From NCBI GenBank assembly GCA_934120635.1, contig CAKOUR010000001.1:1-64000 (forward strand): DNA of 64,000 nucleotides. Reading direction: 5' to 3'. Below are positions 55,485 through 64,000 of this stretch, piece after piece (within the stretch, counting starts at the first letter, position 1; every line of letters begins with the position of its first letter). The position numbers were made by a program, and so were the translations under genes. Below the pieces are notes generated by a model. That model had not been told where the DNA came from and did no database searches. It was given only the letters and a program-made list of their open reading frames with translations. The stretch comes from an uncultured Bacilli bacterium. Lineage in GTDB: Bacteria; Bacillota_I; Bacilli_A; RF39; UBA660.

Positions 55485-56075
55485 ATGGGAAAATTATCAA
55501 ACATGCTCTATATGATTGATTTATTAAATTCAGGAAATGTATATACTATTCATGAACTATCTCAAAAAATAGGTGTAACTGAAAGAATGATTAGATATTA
55601 TAAAGATGAAATATGTAATAATGGAATAATAATAGAATCATTTAAAGGCCCAAATGGTGGATATTTTATGATTGATAAAATAAAAAATTACACAACGGTA
55701 AATAAGTATGATATTCAATTATTAGAAAGTATTACTAAAATATTAAGTAAGAATAATTTTAAATATATTGATAAATATAATGAGTTAATTAAAAAAATGA
55801 AAACAACTTATTCTATATATGATGAAAGAAGTAAATATATCTTTAATATAAACTTAAAAGATGTTAATGAATTAGAAAAAATAATTAACGAAACCATCAT
55901 AAAAAATGACAAAATAGAAATTATTTATAGTGATGTCGATGGAAGTCAATCCAAAAGAATCATTCATCCAATCTATTTATTTTCATACAATGGAGAAAAA
56001 TATGTAACAGCATTCTGTGAATTAAGAAATGATATTCGTCACTTTGAAATAAAAAGAATCATTAGCATAAAATAA
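55485..56075 (+). CDS. HTH-WYL domain transcriptional regulator
   Basis: 196 aa, GAAGGA site. An N-terminal HTH_11 winged helix (~1-60: LLNSGNVYTIHELSQKIGVT, then ERMIRYYKDEI) and a C-terminal WYL domain (~115-196: KIEIIYSDVDGSQSKRIIHP, FSYNGEKYVTAFCE). WYL regulators sense ligands such as nucleotides and often control defence or DNA-damage genes. It is first in the block flanked by direct repeats and likely regulates it. Shorter than many WYL proteins because the third (WCX) domain is absent. Confidence 0.85.
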   Translation: MGKLSNMLYMIDLLNSGNVYTIHELSQKIGVTERMIRYYKDEICNNGIIIESFKGPNGGYFMIDKIKNYTTVNKYDIQLLESITKILSKNNFKYIDKYNELIKKMKTTYSIYDERSKYIFNINLKDVNELEKIINETIIKNDKIEIIYSDVDGSQSKRIIHPIYLFSYNGEKYVTAFCELRNDIRHFEIKRIISIK

Positions 56076-56133
56076 TAGTGACAAAATATTTCACTTTTTC
56101 GTGATATAATACCATCGAAGGAGGCAGTCCATA

Positions 56134-56646
56134 ATGAAAAATTACACATTTATTGACTTTGATGGAGTTATTCTAGATTCTGAACAAAGAATGTTAGAAA
56201 GAAAATTTGAACTTGGTTTTACAAATCATAAAGATAAAATTCAATTTAATAAATTTTTTGAATACACTAATCAACACCCAGAAGAATGGAATTACATTAT
56301 TAAACAAGCAAATCAAATTAACGATTCCATTAAAATAATAAAAGAATAAGAATCTTTAAAAAAAGAAATAGCAATACTTACAAAGATTCACACTTTATAT
56401 GAGATGAAAGTTAAAGTTGAAGAAATTAGGACAAGTCAAAAAATTAATTGTCCAATTATATTTGTCCCACCAGATTTAAAAAAGCACCAAATTATCATTC
56501 CGAATGGTCAAGTACTTATTGATGATTCAGCAAAAAATATTGCTGAATGGATTGGTCATGGTGGAAAAGGGTACATTTTTGAACCAAACATTTCAAATAA
56601 CACATTAAAAAAAGTTAAAAGTTTAGAATTTTTGCTTAAGGAGTAG
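56134..56646 (+). pseudogene. HAD-type 5'-nucleotidase-like gene interrupted by one stop codon
   Basis: ATG 56134 with AAGGAGG upstream. The N-terminal part has the HAD motif TFIDFDGVILDSE (Asp nucleophile). A TAA at 56347-56349 ends it after 71 codons. The same frame then continues without shift (ESLKKEIAILTKIHTLYEM...) to the C-terminal motif VLIDDSAKNIAEWIGHGGKG and TAG 56646. The uninterrupted product would be 170 aa, matching small 5'(3')-deoxyribonucleotidase-like HADs. Either a recent nonsense mutation or a sequencing error; a restart at ATG 56404 would give only the C-terminal half. Confidence 0.8.
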
Positions 56647-56651
56647 CAATT

Positions 56652-58973
56652 ATGAATAAAGAATTGATATTTAAAAATTATAAAAAATCTTTGGAACAAA
56701 AGTACAATGCTGTTTGCTTTGATATAGATGGAACTTTAACTGAAAAAAATTCCAAAAAAATTGATATTCGTGCTATTGAGATAATAATTAATTTATTAAT
56801 TAGAAAAATTCCTATTGTATTCATCACAGGACGTGGTGAAACAGGGCTAAAAGATTTAAAAAATGATATTTATGATTCCATCAAAAATAACCCAAATATT
56901 GCTGAAGAAGATTTAAAAAGGATATATGTTCTAACAAACGATGGGGCAAGACTATTTTACAGTAATGATGTCTCTAAAGAATTTTTTCTGAAAGAAAATA
57001 TATACATTTCAACACCAGATGAATTAAAACATTTATCAGAAGTGAATGAAATAATAAAACAAAAACAACCCAATTATTTTAAAATTTCTTATTCCAAGGA
57101 TTTAGATAATGATGCAATTTTGAATATTAGACTTATTTTTGAACGTGAAAATTCAAAAATAATTGATAATATTTTTGAAAGGTTAAATACTTTTTTAAGT
57201 GAAAAAAAATACAATGATGTTCATTTAACAAGAGGAATATATAAAGATAAAATTGTAATTCAAATAGGAAATGCTCAAAAAGATATGGCAATAAAAAGAA
57301 CTGAAAAATTAATAGGAATTCCACAAAATTCAATGATGAGAATTGGTGATTGTGGGGATTTTAAAGGAAATGATTATTCAATGCTAAATTGCTCACAAGG
57401 ATATAGTACTGATAAAACTAGTGGTAGTATAAATTCTTGTTTTCCTATTTTTAACGAAGAAGGTAATGTTTTGTATGGCGTTGAAGCAACTGTTTATCTT
57501 ATTAAAAAAGCAAAAATTTTACCAACAGTATGCTTAGAAAAAGCAGATAAAAAAACTTATAGTAAAAATTTTGCTTTAGTAGAAAAAAATATTGTATTAG
57601 GAAGAAAAAAGTTATTGAATACTTTCAACAATCTAATCAATAATAATTTTGATGAAATAAATGGAATAGATAGTATTTTTGATAAATATAGCGGTAGCGT
57701 CCTTATTCCCATGTATGAATGGGAATTATTAGAAAATAATCCTTTAAAAGAACTGTGGACAAAGTGTGTTAATGGTAATATGAGTTATTCAATAAGAGAT
57801 GATAATAATTATTTATTAAGAGGAGCGATGACTTATTATTATTTCTTAGCAAATAGAATAAGTATAGGTGGAAAAGATAAAACTACCAAAGATAATGTAA
57901 TTTCTTGGTATGAAAATTATTTAAATTTTATGATAGAATCCATTAATGCAATATCTTTAACAAAAAATTTAAATAAACAAATAAATAAAAAATTAATCCT
58001 TGGCATTTTAGATAATTGTAGAAATGTTTTATTAATTCTAATGAATCATAATTTAGTTTTAAGTGCTAAGAATTATAATATTTTAGTTGATATTTCTATG
58101 AAAGAAAACCAAAGTTTATATGAGATAACTAAAGTTCTTTTAGAAATAGAAAGTATAATGAGTAAAATTTGCTTTGAAGATAATTATTTAATAAACAAAG
58201 ATAATTTGTTAGAGAGCATTAATGGTACAAAGAAGATTATAGAAAAAAATCTAGATATTGAAATGATTTCTAAGTTAAAAGAAGATTATTCAAAAGATTA
58301 TAGAGCATATAGAGAAATTGATAATTTTGCTGAAAATTATATAGCAGTATCTTTGTATAATGAGAAATGCAACAATTATAGAGTAATTAATGCTTGTGGC
58401 TTAAGCTATGGTGGGATAGAATTACCTATAATATCTAAAATTGTAAATAAAAATAGAATAGAGCAGTTACTATTACTTAAATTCAACAAAGAAGTATCTG
58501 GTTACTCAAATAAGCAAAATATAAATTTAAGAAATTTTAATATCAATGAATTTGATGGAATAGCGGGTATAAATGAATTAATAAATCCAAATGTTGATTT
58601 ATTTGATGATAATGTACTAACTGGAAAAACATTACAGATAGCAATCAACTCTTTATATGATTATGACATTAGTGTTGATAATATATGTATTGTAAGATAC
58701 CCAGGTACAAATAGAATAGATCAAATGTTTCACGAAAATACTTCAGCAATAGATTATCATTTGTTTTTTGATTATATATATGGTCTTTGTTTTAGTAGTC
58801 CATATAGTTGGAAAGATGATAGTTGGAAATCAAAAAATAATAAAATAGATTACACAGATACTTTAGGCATTTTTGATTTAAATAGGAAAAAAATAATTGA
58901 ATGCTTAATCAAAAATCATGAATTTAATCCCCAAAGTGAAGTTGGAGAGTATAAGAGGAGAATATTGAAATGA
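56652..58973 (+). CDS. HAD phosphatase-phosphoribosyltransferase fusion
   Basis: 773 aa; AAGGAG lies in the end of the preceding frame. HAD domain (~15-285): FDIDGTLT with Asp24/Asp26, FITGRGET (~57-64), LTNDGAR and the acidic GDCGDFKGND (232-241), of the Cof/sucrose-phosphatase cap type. Central all-helical region (~300-560) of unknown kind. C-terminal type I phosphoribosyltransferase (~560-730) with SYGGIELPII and the PRPP loop DLFDDNVLTGKT (649-660). It could move a ribosyl-phosphate onto or off a base-like acceptor and remove phosphate. Overlaps the next gene by 4 nt (ATGA), so the two act together. Confidence 0.75.
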   Translation: MNKELIFKNYKKSLEQKYNAVCFDIDGTLTEKNSKKIDIRAIEIIINLLIRKIPIVFITGRGETGLKDLKNDIYDSIKNNPNIAEEDLKRIYVLTNDGARLFYSNDVSKEFFLKENIYISTPDELKHLSEVNEIIKQKQPNYFKISYSKDLDNDAILNIRLIFERENSKIIDNIFERLNTFLSEKKYNDVHLTRGIYKDKIVIQIGNAQKDMAIKRTEKLIGIPQNSMMRIGDCGDFKGNDYSMLNCSQGYSTDKTSGSINSCFPIFNEEGNVLYGVEATVYLIKKAKILPTVCLEKADKKTYSKNFALVEKNIVLGRKKLLNTFNNLINNNFDEINGIDSIFDKYSGSVLIPMYEWELLENNPLKELWTKCVNGNMSYSIRDDNNYLLRGAMTYYYFLANRISIGGKDKTTKDNVISWYENYLNFMIESINAISLTKNLNKQINKKLILGILDNCRNVLLILMNHNLVLSAKNYNILVDISMKENQSLYEITKVLLEIESIMSKICFEDNYLINKDNLLESINGTKKIIEKNLDIEMISKLKEDYSKDYRAYREIDNFAENYIAVSLYNEKCNNYRVINACGLSYGGIELPIISKIVNKNRIEQLLLLKFNKEVSGYSNKQNINLRNFNINEFDGIAGINELINPNVDLFDDNVLTGKTLQIAINSLYDYDISVDNICIVRYPGTNRIDQMFHENTSAIDYHLFFDYIYGLCFSSPYSWKDDSWKSKNNKIDYTDTLGIFDLNRKKIIECLIKNHEFNPQSEVGEYKRRILK

Positions 58974-60925
58974 GAGTAGTAAGTATTGGAGATTTAGTAA
59001 TAGATTACTATTATAAAAATGAAAAATTATTAGGAATAAATGGGGGCATGACTTGTCATAATATAATTGCAAATTTAGCAAAATTTGGTTTTGAAACATC
59101 TGCCTTTGGAGTCTGCGGAAATGATTTACAAGGAGAATTTGCAATCAAAAGTTTAGAAATATTAAAAGTTGATATAAGTAATATAAAAAAGATAAATGGC
59201 ATTAGAACAAGATGTTTCCATGTCTCTTATTTTGAAGAAGGAAATCAATTATCCTTTACTTCAAAAAAAAGATGTCCCTTTTGTAAAAAGAAAAAATGGT
59301 ATGATAAAAGTTTAATTGATTGTAATGATGTATTAAGCAACATAAAAGAAGATGATATTTTAGTATTTGATAATTTAAATCCATGTAATCAGGAAATAAT
59401 TGATAAAACAAACAATAAAAAAATAATTGATTTGGGGCAATATTTTGAATTTGAAGGGTTAGATAAAAACAGAATAATTGATAAAATAAACAATAAATTT
59501 GAAATAATAAATTTTAATGAAAGAGTTTCTAATTATTTAATAACCAAGTTAAACTGTAATAGTGAATTAGAATTATATCATATTTTAAGCCCAAAATTAA
59601 TGACAATTACAAAAGGAGAAAACGGTGCAACATTTATATTCCAAGGTAAAGCACATCATTTTAAATTATTAGATAAAAATGATGTCATAGATTCAACTGG
59701 TGCTGGAGATGCTTTTATTTCTAGTATAATTAAAGAATGGATAAAGAGTGATTTTAAATATCATGAAAATTTATTTGAAAAATGGTATAAAAATTCTAAT
59801 AAGTTAACCGCAAAGGTAGTTTCAAAAATGGGAGCAAGAGGACATTTAAATTCATTATTCAAAATCAAAAAGATGAAAGATTATTGTTCATGTGATAAAT
59901 TTACTTATAATGAAAGAAAAAAAATAAAAAGATGTAATATCAATATCAACAATTTAGAAAAAAGAGTAATCAATGCTATTCATTCTCAAGCCATCATAAA
60001 AATAAAAGAATTAAATTTTTCAGCAAGTGATAATTGTTTATTTATTGGAACAGGTGGTTCCTTTGCAGGAACATATTTTTCCGCTAAAGTAATAAATTTA
60101 TTATTTGGTTGCAATACTTATTCATTATATCCAAGAGACGTTTTGTACAGAAATAATACTAATATAAATAAAGTTATACTATTTTCCTATTCTGGAACAA
60201 CAAATGACATTATAAATAGTATTAAAGATTTTTCTAAAGAAAATATTTATATGATTACAAAAGGAGAAATACAAAATATTGTACAAAAAACAAAAATTTC
60301 TAAGAAAAACATTTTAAGTTATAGAACATCATCAAATAAAGGAAAAGAAAGAGGTTTTTTATCTTTCGAAGGAGCAGTAGCACCCGCGGCAATGTTCTTA
60401 AAATACTATTACAGTAAAGTTGATACCAATTTTGATGTTGATGATTTTCTAAAAAAATCGATGGATTATTGGAATAAAATATTAGATAAAATGATAAGTA
60501 AAGATCTAGTAGAAAAAATAACCAATAAAAAAATAGTAAATTTATTTCGTGGAGATTATGGGGATACTGCTTGCTATGACTTAGAAAGTAAAATAATAGA
60601 ATCAGGTATTTTTAATTGCATAATTCATGAAAAGAAAAACTTTTCTCATGGTAGATTTATAAACTATGAAAATTTAAACAATAATTTTTCTATTTACTTT
60701 AAAGAAAAAACTACAAGCAAGTATGAATTTGAACTATTACAATATTTAAAAGATAATAACTTAATTATAGAAAGTCCTTATAATGGAATTCTTGCTGAGT
60801 TTGATTTATTAATAGCGTCTCAATTAATTATATATTATTTTGGAAAAAGAATGGATATCGATGTATCTAAACCAAAATATTCAGAAGAAGCCATGAAAAT
60901 ATATTTTTATAATGGTGATTTATAA
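58970..60925 (+). CDS. PfkB-type kinase-SIS domain fusion
   Basis: 651 aa; GGAG site in the upstream gene. PfkB/ribokinase domain (~1-300): VSIGDLVID start, GGMTCHNIIANLAKFG, and the catalytic signature DSTGAGDAF (241-249). A Cys cluster is inserted (CPFC at 102-105; CSC at 306-308). SIS sugar-isomerase domain (~325-640): FIGTGGSFAGTYFSAK and FSYSGTTNDI for phosphosugar binding, then HEKKNFSHGRFIN. It would phosphorylate a sugar or nucleoside and isomerise or bind a sugar phosphate. Last gene of the block, ending in the right direct repeat. Confidence 0.8.
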   Translation: MRVVSIGDLVIDYYYKNEKLLGINGGMTCHNIIANLAKFGFETSAFGVCGNDLQGEFAIKSLEILKVDISNIKKINGIRTRCFHVSYFEEGNQLSFTSKKRCPFCKKKKWYDKSLIDCNDVLSNIKEDDILVFDNLNPCNQEIIDKTNNKKIIDLGQYFEFEGLDKNRIIDKINNKFEIINFNERVSNYLITKLNCNSELELYHILSPKLMTITKGENGATFIFQGKAHHFKLLDKNDVIDSTGAGDAFISSIIKEWIKSDFKYHENLFEKWYKNSNKLTAKVVSKMGARGHLNSLFKIKKMKDYCSCDKFTYNERKKIKRCNININNLEKRVINAIHSQAIIKIKELNFSASDNCLFIGTGGSFAGTYFSAKVINLLFGCNTYSLYPRDVLYRNNTNINKVILFSYSGTTNDIINSIKDFSKENIYMITKGEIQNIVQKTKISKKNILSYRTSSNKGKERGFLSFEGAVAPAAMFLKYYYSKVDTNFDVDDFLKKSMDYWNKILDKMISKDLVEKITNKKIVNLFRGDYGDTACYDLESKIIESGIFNCIIHEKKNFSHGRFINYENLNNNFSIYFKEKTTSKYEFELLQYLKDNNLIIESPYNGILAEFDLLIASQLIIYYFGKRMDIDVSKPKYSEEAMKIYFYNGDL

Positions 60926-60938
60926 AAAATATACAAGT

Positions 60939-61000
60939 AAAATACTGATATAGACATTTAATCTTTATCAGTATTTTTATTAAATATGTGTTATGATATT
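60939..61000 (+). repeat. Direct repeat, right copy (62 nt): terminator plus promoter segment
   Basis: Starts AAAATACTGATATAGAC and carries the same hairpin and 41-nt tail as 55421-55461. It terminates the PfkB-SIS gene and precedes the U32 peptidase start by 20 nt. Confidence 0.9.
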
Positions 61001-61020
61001 AGTAGTTTGGAAGTGATATC

Positions 61021-63276
61021 ATGAAAAAAGTTGAATTATTAAGTCCAGTAGGAAATAAAGAGATGTTATATTATGCCATCCATAATGGAGCAGATGCCGT
61101 ATATTTATCAGGAAAAAATTATGGAGCAAGAAAATTTGCAAGTAACTTTACCAATGAAGAATTAATTGAGGCCATCAATTATGCGCATACTTATGGGGTA
61201 AAAGTCTATGTAACCGTAAATACCTTAACGTATGAAGAAGAATTAGATTCTATTTTAGAATATATTGGTTTTTTATATCAAAACCAAGTAGATGCCCTTA
61301 TCATCCAAGATATCGGTTTAATTAAAAAAGTAAGAGAATATTATCCTAATCTAGAACTTCATGCCTCTACCCAATGTCATACCAATAACAAAGAAGCAGC
61401 TTCTTTCTTTCAAAAATTAGGATTAAAAAGAGTCGTTTTAGCAAGAGAGATGTCTCTAGAAGAAATCAAGAAAATTGATATTCCTATCGAAAAAGAAGTA
61501 TTTGTTTATGGTGCCTTATGTGTATGTTATTCTGGCTGTTGTCTTTTCAGTAGCCTAAATGGAGGTAGAAGTGGTAACCGAGGAGAATGTGTTGGCAGTT
61601 GCCGTTTGCCTTACCAATTAATAAAGAATAATGAAGTCGTAAAAACAGATGGTCAGTACCTTTTAAGTACCAAAGAACTAAATACACTCCCTAACTTAAA
61701 AGAACTATTAGATGCTAATATTGACAGTTTAAAAATAGAAGGAAGAATGAAATCTCCATCTTATGTTGGTTATGTCACTAGATTATATCGAACCCTAATT
61801 GATAAATATTACAATAATGAACCATTAACTTTAACTAAAGAAGAACAAATCAACTTAAAAAAACTATACAATCGTGAATTTACCAAAGGATATCTTTTTC
61901 ATGAGTCAGATATTATGAATATCAAAACCCCTAATCATCAAGGAATTCCAGTAGGTAAAGTTCTTTCTACTACTAAAGATAAAATAAAAATTAAAGTTAC
62001 CAATGATTCCCTAAATCAAGGAGATGGAATAAGATTTCAAAATAATAACACAGGAATGATGATTAATCGTCTTTATGATGATAAAAGTCTTTTAAAAAAC
62101 AGTATCTCATCTCCTCATATTGCCTATGTAGAGAATACCAAACATATTCATGGAGAAGATATAATCTTAAAAACAACAGACTTTAAATTAACCAAATCTC
62201 TAGAACAAGTAACGGAGAAAAAAATACCTGTAGATATCTATTTTGAAGCAAGAAAAAATAAACAAATGTCTATTACAATCAAAGATGATAAAAATAAAGT
62301 AGAAGTACTAGGAGATACTCCAGAACTAGCAATAAATAGAAGTACCACGCAAGAAGAAGTAGAACACCAATTAAACAAACTAGGCAATACCCCTTATAAA
62401 GCATCATTCATAGAAGTAAATATAGATACCAATCTTTTTATCAATATTAAATCAATCAATGAATTAAGAAGAAAAGCAGTCCAAGAATTAACAAGTAAAA
62501 GAATTCATCCCCATCAAATTTCTTCTCCTTCTTATACTAAGAAACAATCCACAACCCTAGATAAATATCCATCCCAAGATAAAATAAATATCAGTATTTT
62601 AACCAGAAATGAAACCCAGTTAAAATGTGCTTTAGAAAATCAAATAGACACAATCTATACCACGGACTATAACCTATACAATACTTATAAAGATTACAAC
62701 AACATTTATTATCGCTTACCAAGAATAATAAATACTCATCCCAATTTAGAAAATGAGAATCTACTTATCACAGAAATTGGCAGTCTAAATCATTATCAAA
62801 AGAATAATCATTTAATTAGTGATTATACTCTGAACATTACCAATCATAACTCAATCGAATTATTAACCAAAAATAATGTTAAAAAAGTAACACTATCTGT
62901 TGAACTAACGGATAATCAAATAAAAAATATCATGAAAACAAACTATCCAGCCGAATTAATTATCTATGGTAGATTAGAACTCATGGTCATGAAATATTGC
63001 CCTTTAAAAAAATGTCTAAATTACTGCAAAAATTGTAAAAATAGCAAAGATAAATTCTACTTAGAAGATAAAGAAAAAAATCGTTACCCCATGCTAAGAG
63101 AAAACTGTATTACTCATATCTTACACAAGAATATAACCAACAAAATTCCTAATATTTCAAATTATATTTCTTACGGAATTAAAAATTTTAGAATAGAACT
63201 TTTTGATGAGGATTATAATGAAGTAGAGAATTTAATAAAGAAATTAAGAGAGGAGATACAAAAGTGCAAAAGGTAA
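61021..63276 (+). CDS. U32 peptidase-family protein with DUF3656-like C-terminus
   Basis: 751 aa; GGAAGTGAT ribosome site. N-terminal U32 domain (~1-330): VELLSPVGNKEMLYYAIHNGADAVYLSGK, YVTVNTLTYEEEL, ELHASTQCHT, FVYGALCVCYSGCC (Cys cluster), SLKIEGRMKS. A DUF3656-like middle follows, then a C-terminal Cys cluster (KYCPLKKCLNYCKNCK). U32 proteins include the tRNA/rRNA hydroxylases TrhP and RlhA, which use Fe-S and prephenate; this member is more likely an RNA hydroxylation factor than a protease. It overlaps the next gene by 13 nt. Confidence 0.88.
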   Translation: MKKVELLSPVGNKEMLYYAIHNGADAVYLSGKNYGARKFASNFTNEELIEAINYAHTYGVKVYVTVNTLTYEEELDSILEYIGFLYQNQVDALIIQDIGLIKKVREYYPNLELHASTQCHTNNKEAASFFQKLGLKRVVLAREMSLEEIKKIDIPIEKEVFVYGALCVCYSGCCLFSSLNGGRSGNRGECVGSCRLPYQLIKNNEVVKTDGQYLLSTKELNTLPNLKELLDANIDSLKIEGRMKSPSYVGYVTRLYRTLIDKYYNNEPLTLTKEEQINLKKLYNREFTKGYLFHESDIMNIKTPNHQGIPVGKVLSTTKDKIKIKVTNDSLNQGDGIRFQNNNTGMMINRLYDDKSLLKNSISSPHIAYVENTKHIHGEDIILKTTDFKLTKSLEQVTEKKIPVDIYFEARKNKQMSITIKDDKNKVEVLGDTPELAINRSTTQEEVEHQLNKLGNTPYKASFIEVNIDTNLFINIKSINELRRKAVQELTSKRIHPHQISSPSYTKKQSTTLDKYPSQDKINISILTRNETQLKCALENQIDTIYTTDYNLYNTYKDYNNIYYRLPRIINTHPNLENENLLITEIGSLNHYQKNNHLISDYTLNITNHNSIELLTKNNVKKVTLSVELTDNQIKNIMKTNYPAELIIYGRLELMVMKYCPLKKCLNYCKNCKNSKDKFYLEDKEKNRYPMLRENCITHILHKNITNKIPNISNYISYGIKNFRIELFDEDYNEVENLIKKLREEIQKCKR

Positions 63277-63905
63277 AGATTCCCAAATATAGTTTATCAG
63301 AAGAATTAATTAATGCAATTAGCCATGGAATAGGAGCAGGCTTAAGTATAGCGGCTCTAGTCTTATTAATTGTTCACTCCAAAAATGTTATTAGTATTTT
63401 ATCTTCCATTACTTATGGAGTATCCTTAATTGTTTTATACACTATCTCTTGTATCTATCACAGCCTAAGTCCTAAATTAACGGGTAAAAAAGTATTAAGA
63501 GTAATTGATCACTGTAACGTTTTACTTCTAGAAGCAGGAACTTATACCCCTATTTGCACTTGCCTAATCAAAGGAAAACTAGGTCTATCTCTTCTTATCA
63601 TAATTTGGGTAATTAGTATTATCGCTATTGTAGCAAACGCGATTGATGTAGATAAATATCAAGGACTGTCCGTAGTATGTCATTTAGCTATGGGGTGGGG
63701 CATCCTTCTTTTCTATCCTCTTCTAAAAACCCTTTGCCCTACAGTAGGTCTTATCTATCTAATTTTAGGAGGCGTTATGTACACCATTGGTGCCATTCTC
63801 TATGGATTAGGTGCCAAGAAAAAATACATGCATTCTATCTTCCACTTCTTTGTTCTAGCAGGTAGTATCTTCCATTTCTTTATGATTTATTTATATGTAA
63901 TTTAA
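63264..63905 (+). CDS. Hemolysin III / PAQR family membrane protein
   Basis: 213 aa, seven membrane helices. Family motifs: EELINAISHGIGAG (first helix), ISCIYHSLSPK with the conserved His, IDHCNVLLLEAGTYTPIC and the C-terminal HSIFHFFVLAGSIFHFF with the remaining His pair (metal site of PAQR proteins). Often annotated YqfA; the toxin name is historical and the role is probably lipid or envelope homeostasis. Translation is coupled to the U32 gene. Confidence 0.93.
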   Translation: MQKVKIPKYSLSEELINAISHGIGAGLSIAALVLLIVHSKNVISILSSITYGVSLIVLYTISCIYHSLSPKLTGKKVLRVIDHCNVLLLEAGTYTPICTCLIKGKLGLSLLIIIWVISIIAIVANAIDVDKYQGLSVVCHLAMGWGILLFYPLLKTLCPTVGLIYLILGGVMYTIGAILYGLGAKKKYMHSIFHFFVLAGSIFHFFMIYLYVI

Positions 63906-64000
63906 TTTTTTAGATTTGAAAAATACTGATAGAGACCCTTCTTTTCATATTTCTAATTTTAATAATATCTATTTTATGATAAGAAAGTTTAAAATACTAA
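63906..64000. other. Right-edge intergenic DNA, single half of the dispersed palindrome
   Basis: AAAATACTGATAGAGAC (from ~63919) is the left arm of the terminator repeat, but no matching right arm is seen before the window ends. No gene is visible. Confidence 0.5.

Noticed and set aside
56347..56349. Programmed stop readthrough or recoding in the split nucleotidase gene.
   Set aside because: TAA is not a usual recoding stop and no hairpin or special context follows; a nonsense mutation is simpler.
62597..62616. Another copy of the TATCAGTATTTT motif.
   Set aside because: It lies inside the U32 gene, has no partner arm and simply encodes part of the protein.
63264..63905. Hemolysin III as a virulence toxin.
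   Set aside because: The PAQR/hemolysin III family is widespread in harmless bacteria and the name is historical; no toxin feature is seen.
1..64000. Possible code 4 (TGA read as Trp), as in mycoplasmas, because of the high AT content.
   Set aside because: TGA ends the DUF951 gene at 6858 and the HAD-PRTase gene at 58973 with overlapping starts, Trp is TGG throughout, and the tRNA-Trp has anticodon CCA.

Overview
The window is AT-rich DNA from a low-GC Gram-positive bacterium of the Bacillota (class Bacilli). It is probably one of the uncultured gut lineages near RF39 or Erysipelotrichales. Support comes from strong AGGAGG-type ribosome binding sites, TGN-TATAAT extended -10 boxes, lipoprotein signals, DUF951/DUF3603/DUF1292 family proteins, an agr peptide quorum-sensing locus and heterodimeric ABC exporters. 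The genetic code is standard: TGA ends real genes (for example at 6858 and 58973), so this is not a code-4 mycoplasma. The lineage name is inference.

Layout. 1-6500: the 3' end of a 21-residue-repeat leucine-rich protein, rmuC, a DUF3603 gene, queH, trmL and hypotheticals. 6600-12100: DUF951, an AbgT-family transporter, ychF and pepF. 12200-14430: a three-gene secreted/surface cassette (WXG100-like small helical protein, large helical plus beta-repeat protein, lipoprotein). 14480-15690: the rpsF-ssb-rpsR operon with a putative S6:S18-binding leader. 15700-22240: diacylglycerol-kinase-like enzyme, dCMP deaminase, FIST sensor, rhodanese lipoprotein, DUF1292 pair, degenerate JAMM-like protein, tRNA-Trp, cold-shock protein and a 44-codon ORF directly behind it. 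22380-35090: SanA/YdcF-like protein, AMP-forming ligase plus hybrid histidine kinase, pcrA, a membrane-anchored HipA-like protein, a lone sufB, a second ssb and an S41 protease.

35300-39750 is an agr system in an unusual arrangement. agrA-agrC run rightward and agrB-agrD run leftward towards them, and an ISL3-type insertion sequence relic sits between the halves. The IS end supplies the last codons of agrC. 39900-55400 holds a second DUF1292/coiled-coil pair, phosphoketolase (the main hint at central metabolism: a phosphoketolase shunt), CapA, a MarR-controlled heterodimeric ABC exporter with a ~200-residue extracellular insertion, a surface protein, a ZIP metal transporter, a PAP2 phosphatase and an HtrA protease. 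61000-63900 holds a U32 peptidase-family protein and a hemolysin III family protein.

The best candidate for an undescribed system is 55400-61000. A WYL-domain regulator is followed by a HAD nucleotidase gene broken by one in-frame stop, a HAD-phosphoribosyltransferase fusion and a PfkB kinase-SIS fusion. The last two overlap by 4 nt. The block is bracketed by a 62-nt direct repeat (41 nt perfect) made of a terminator hairpin and the start of a promoter. Together the enzymes could phosphorylate, isomerise, ribosylate and dephosphorylate a small molecule, giving a nucleoside-like product under WYL control. That function is inference. No CRISPR array, rRNA or prophage was seen.
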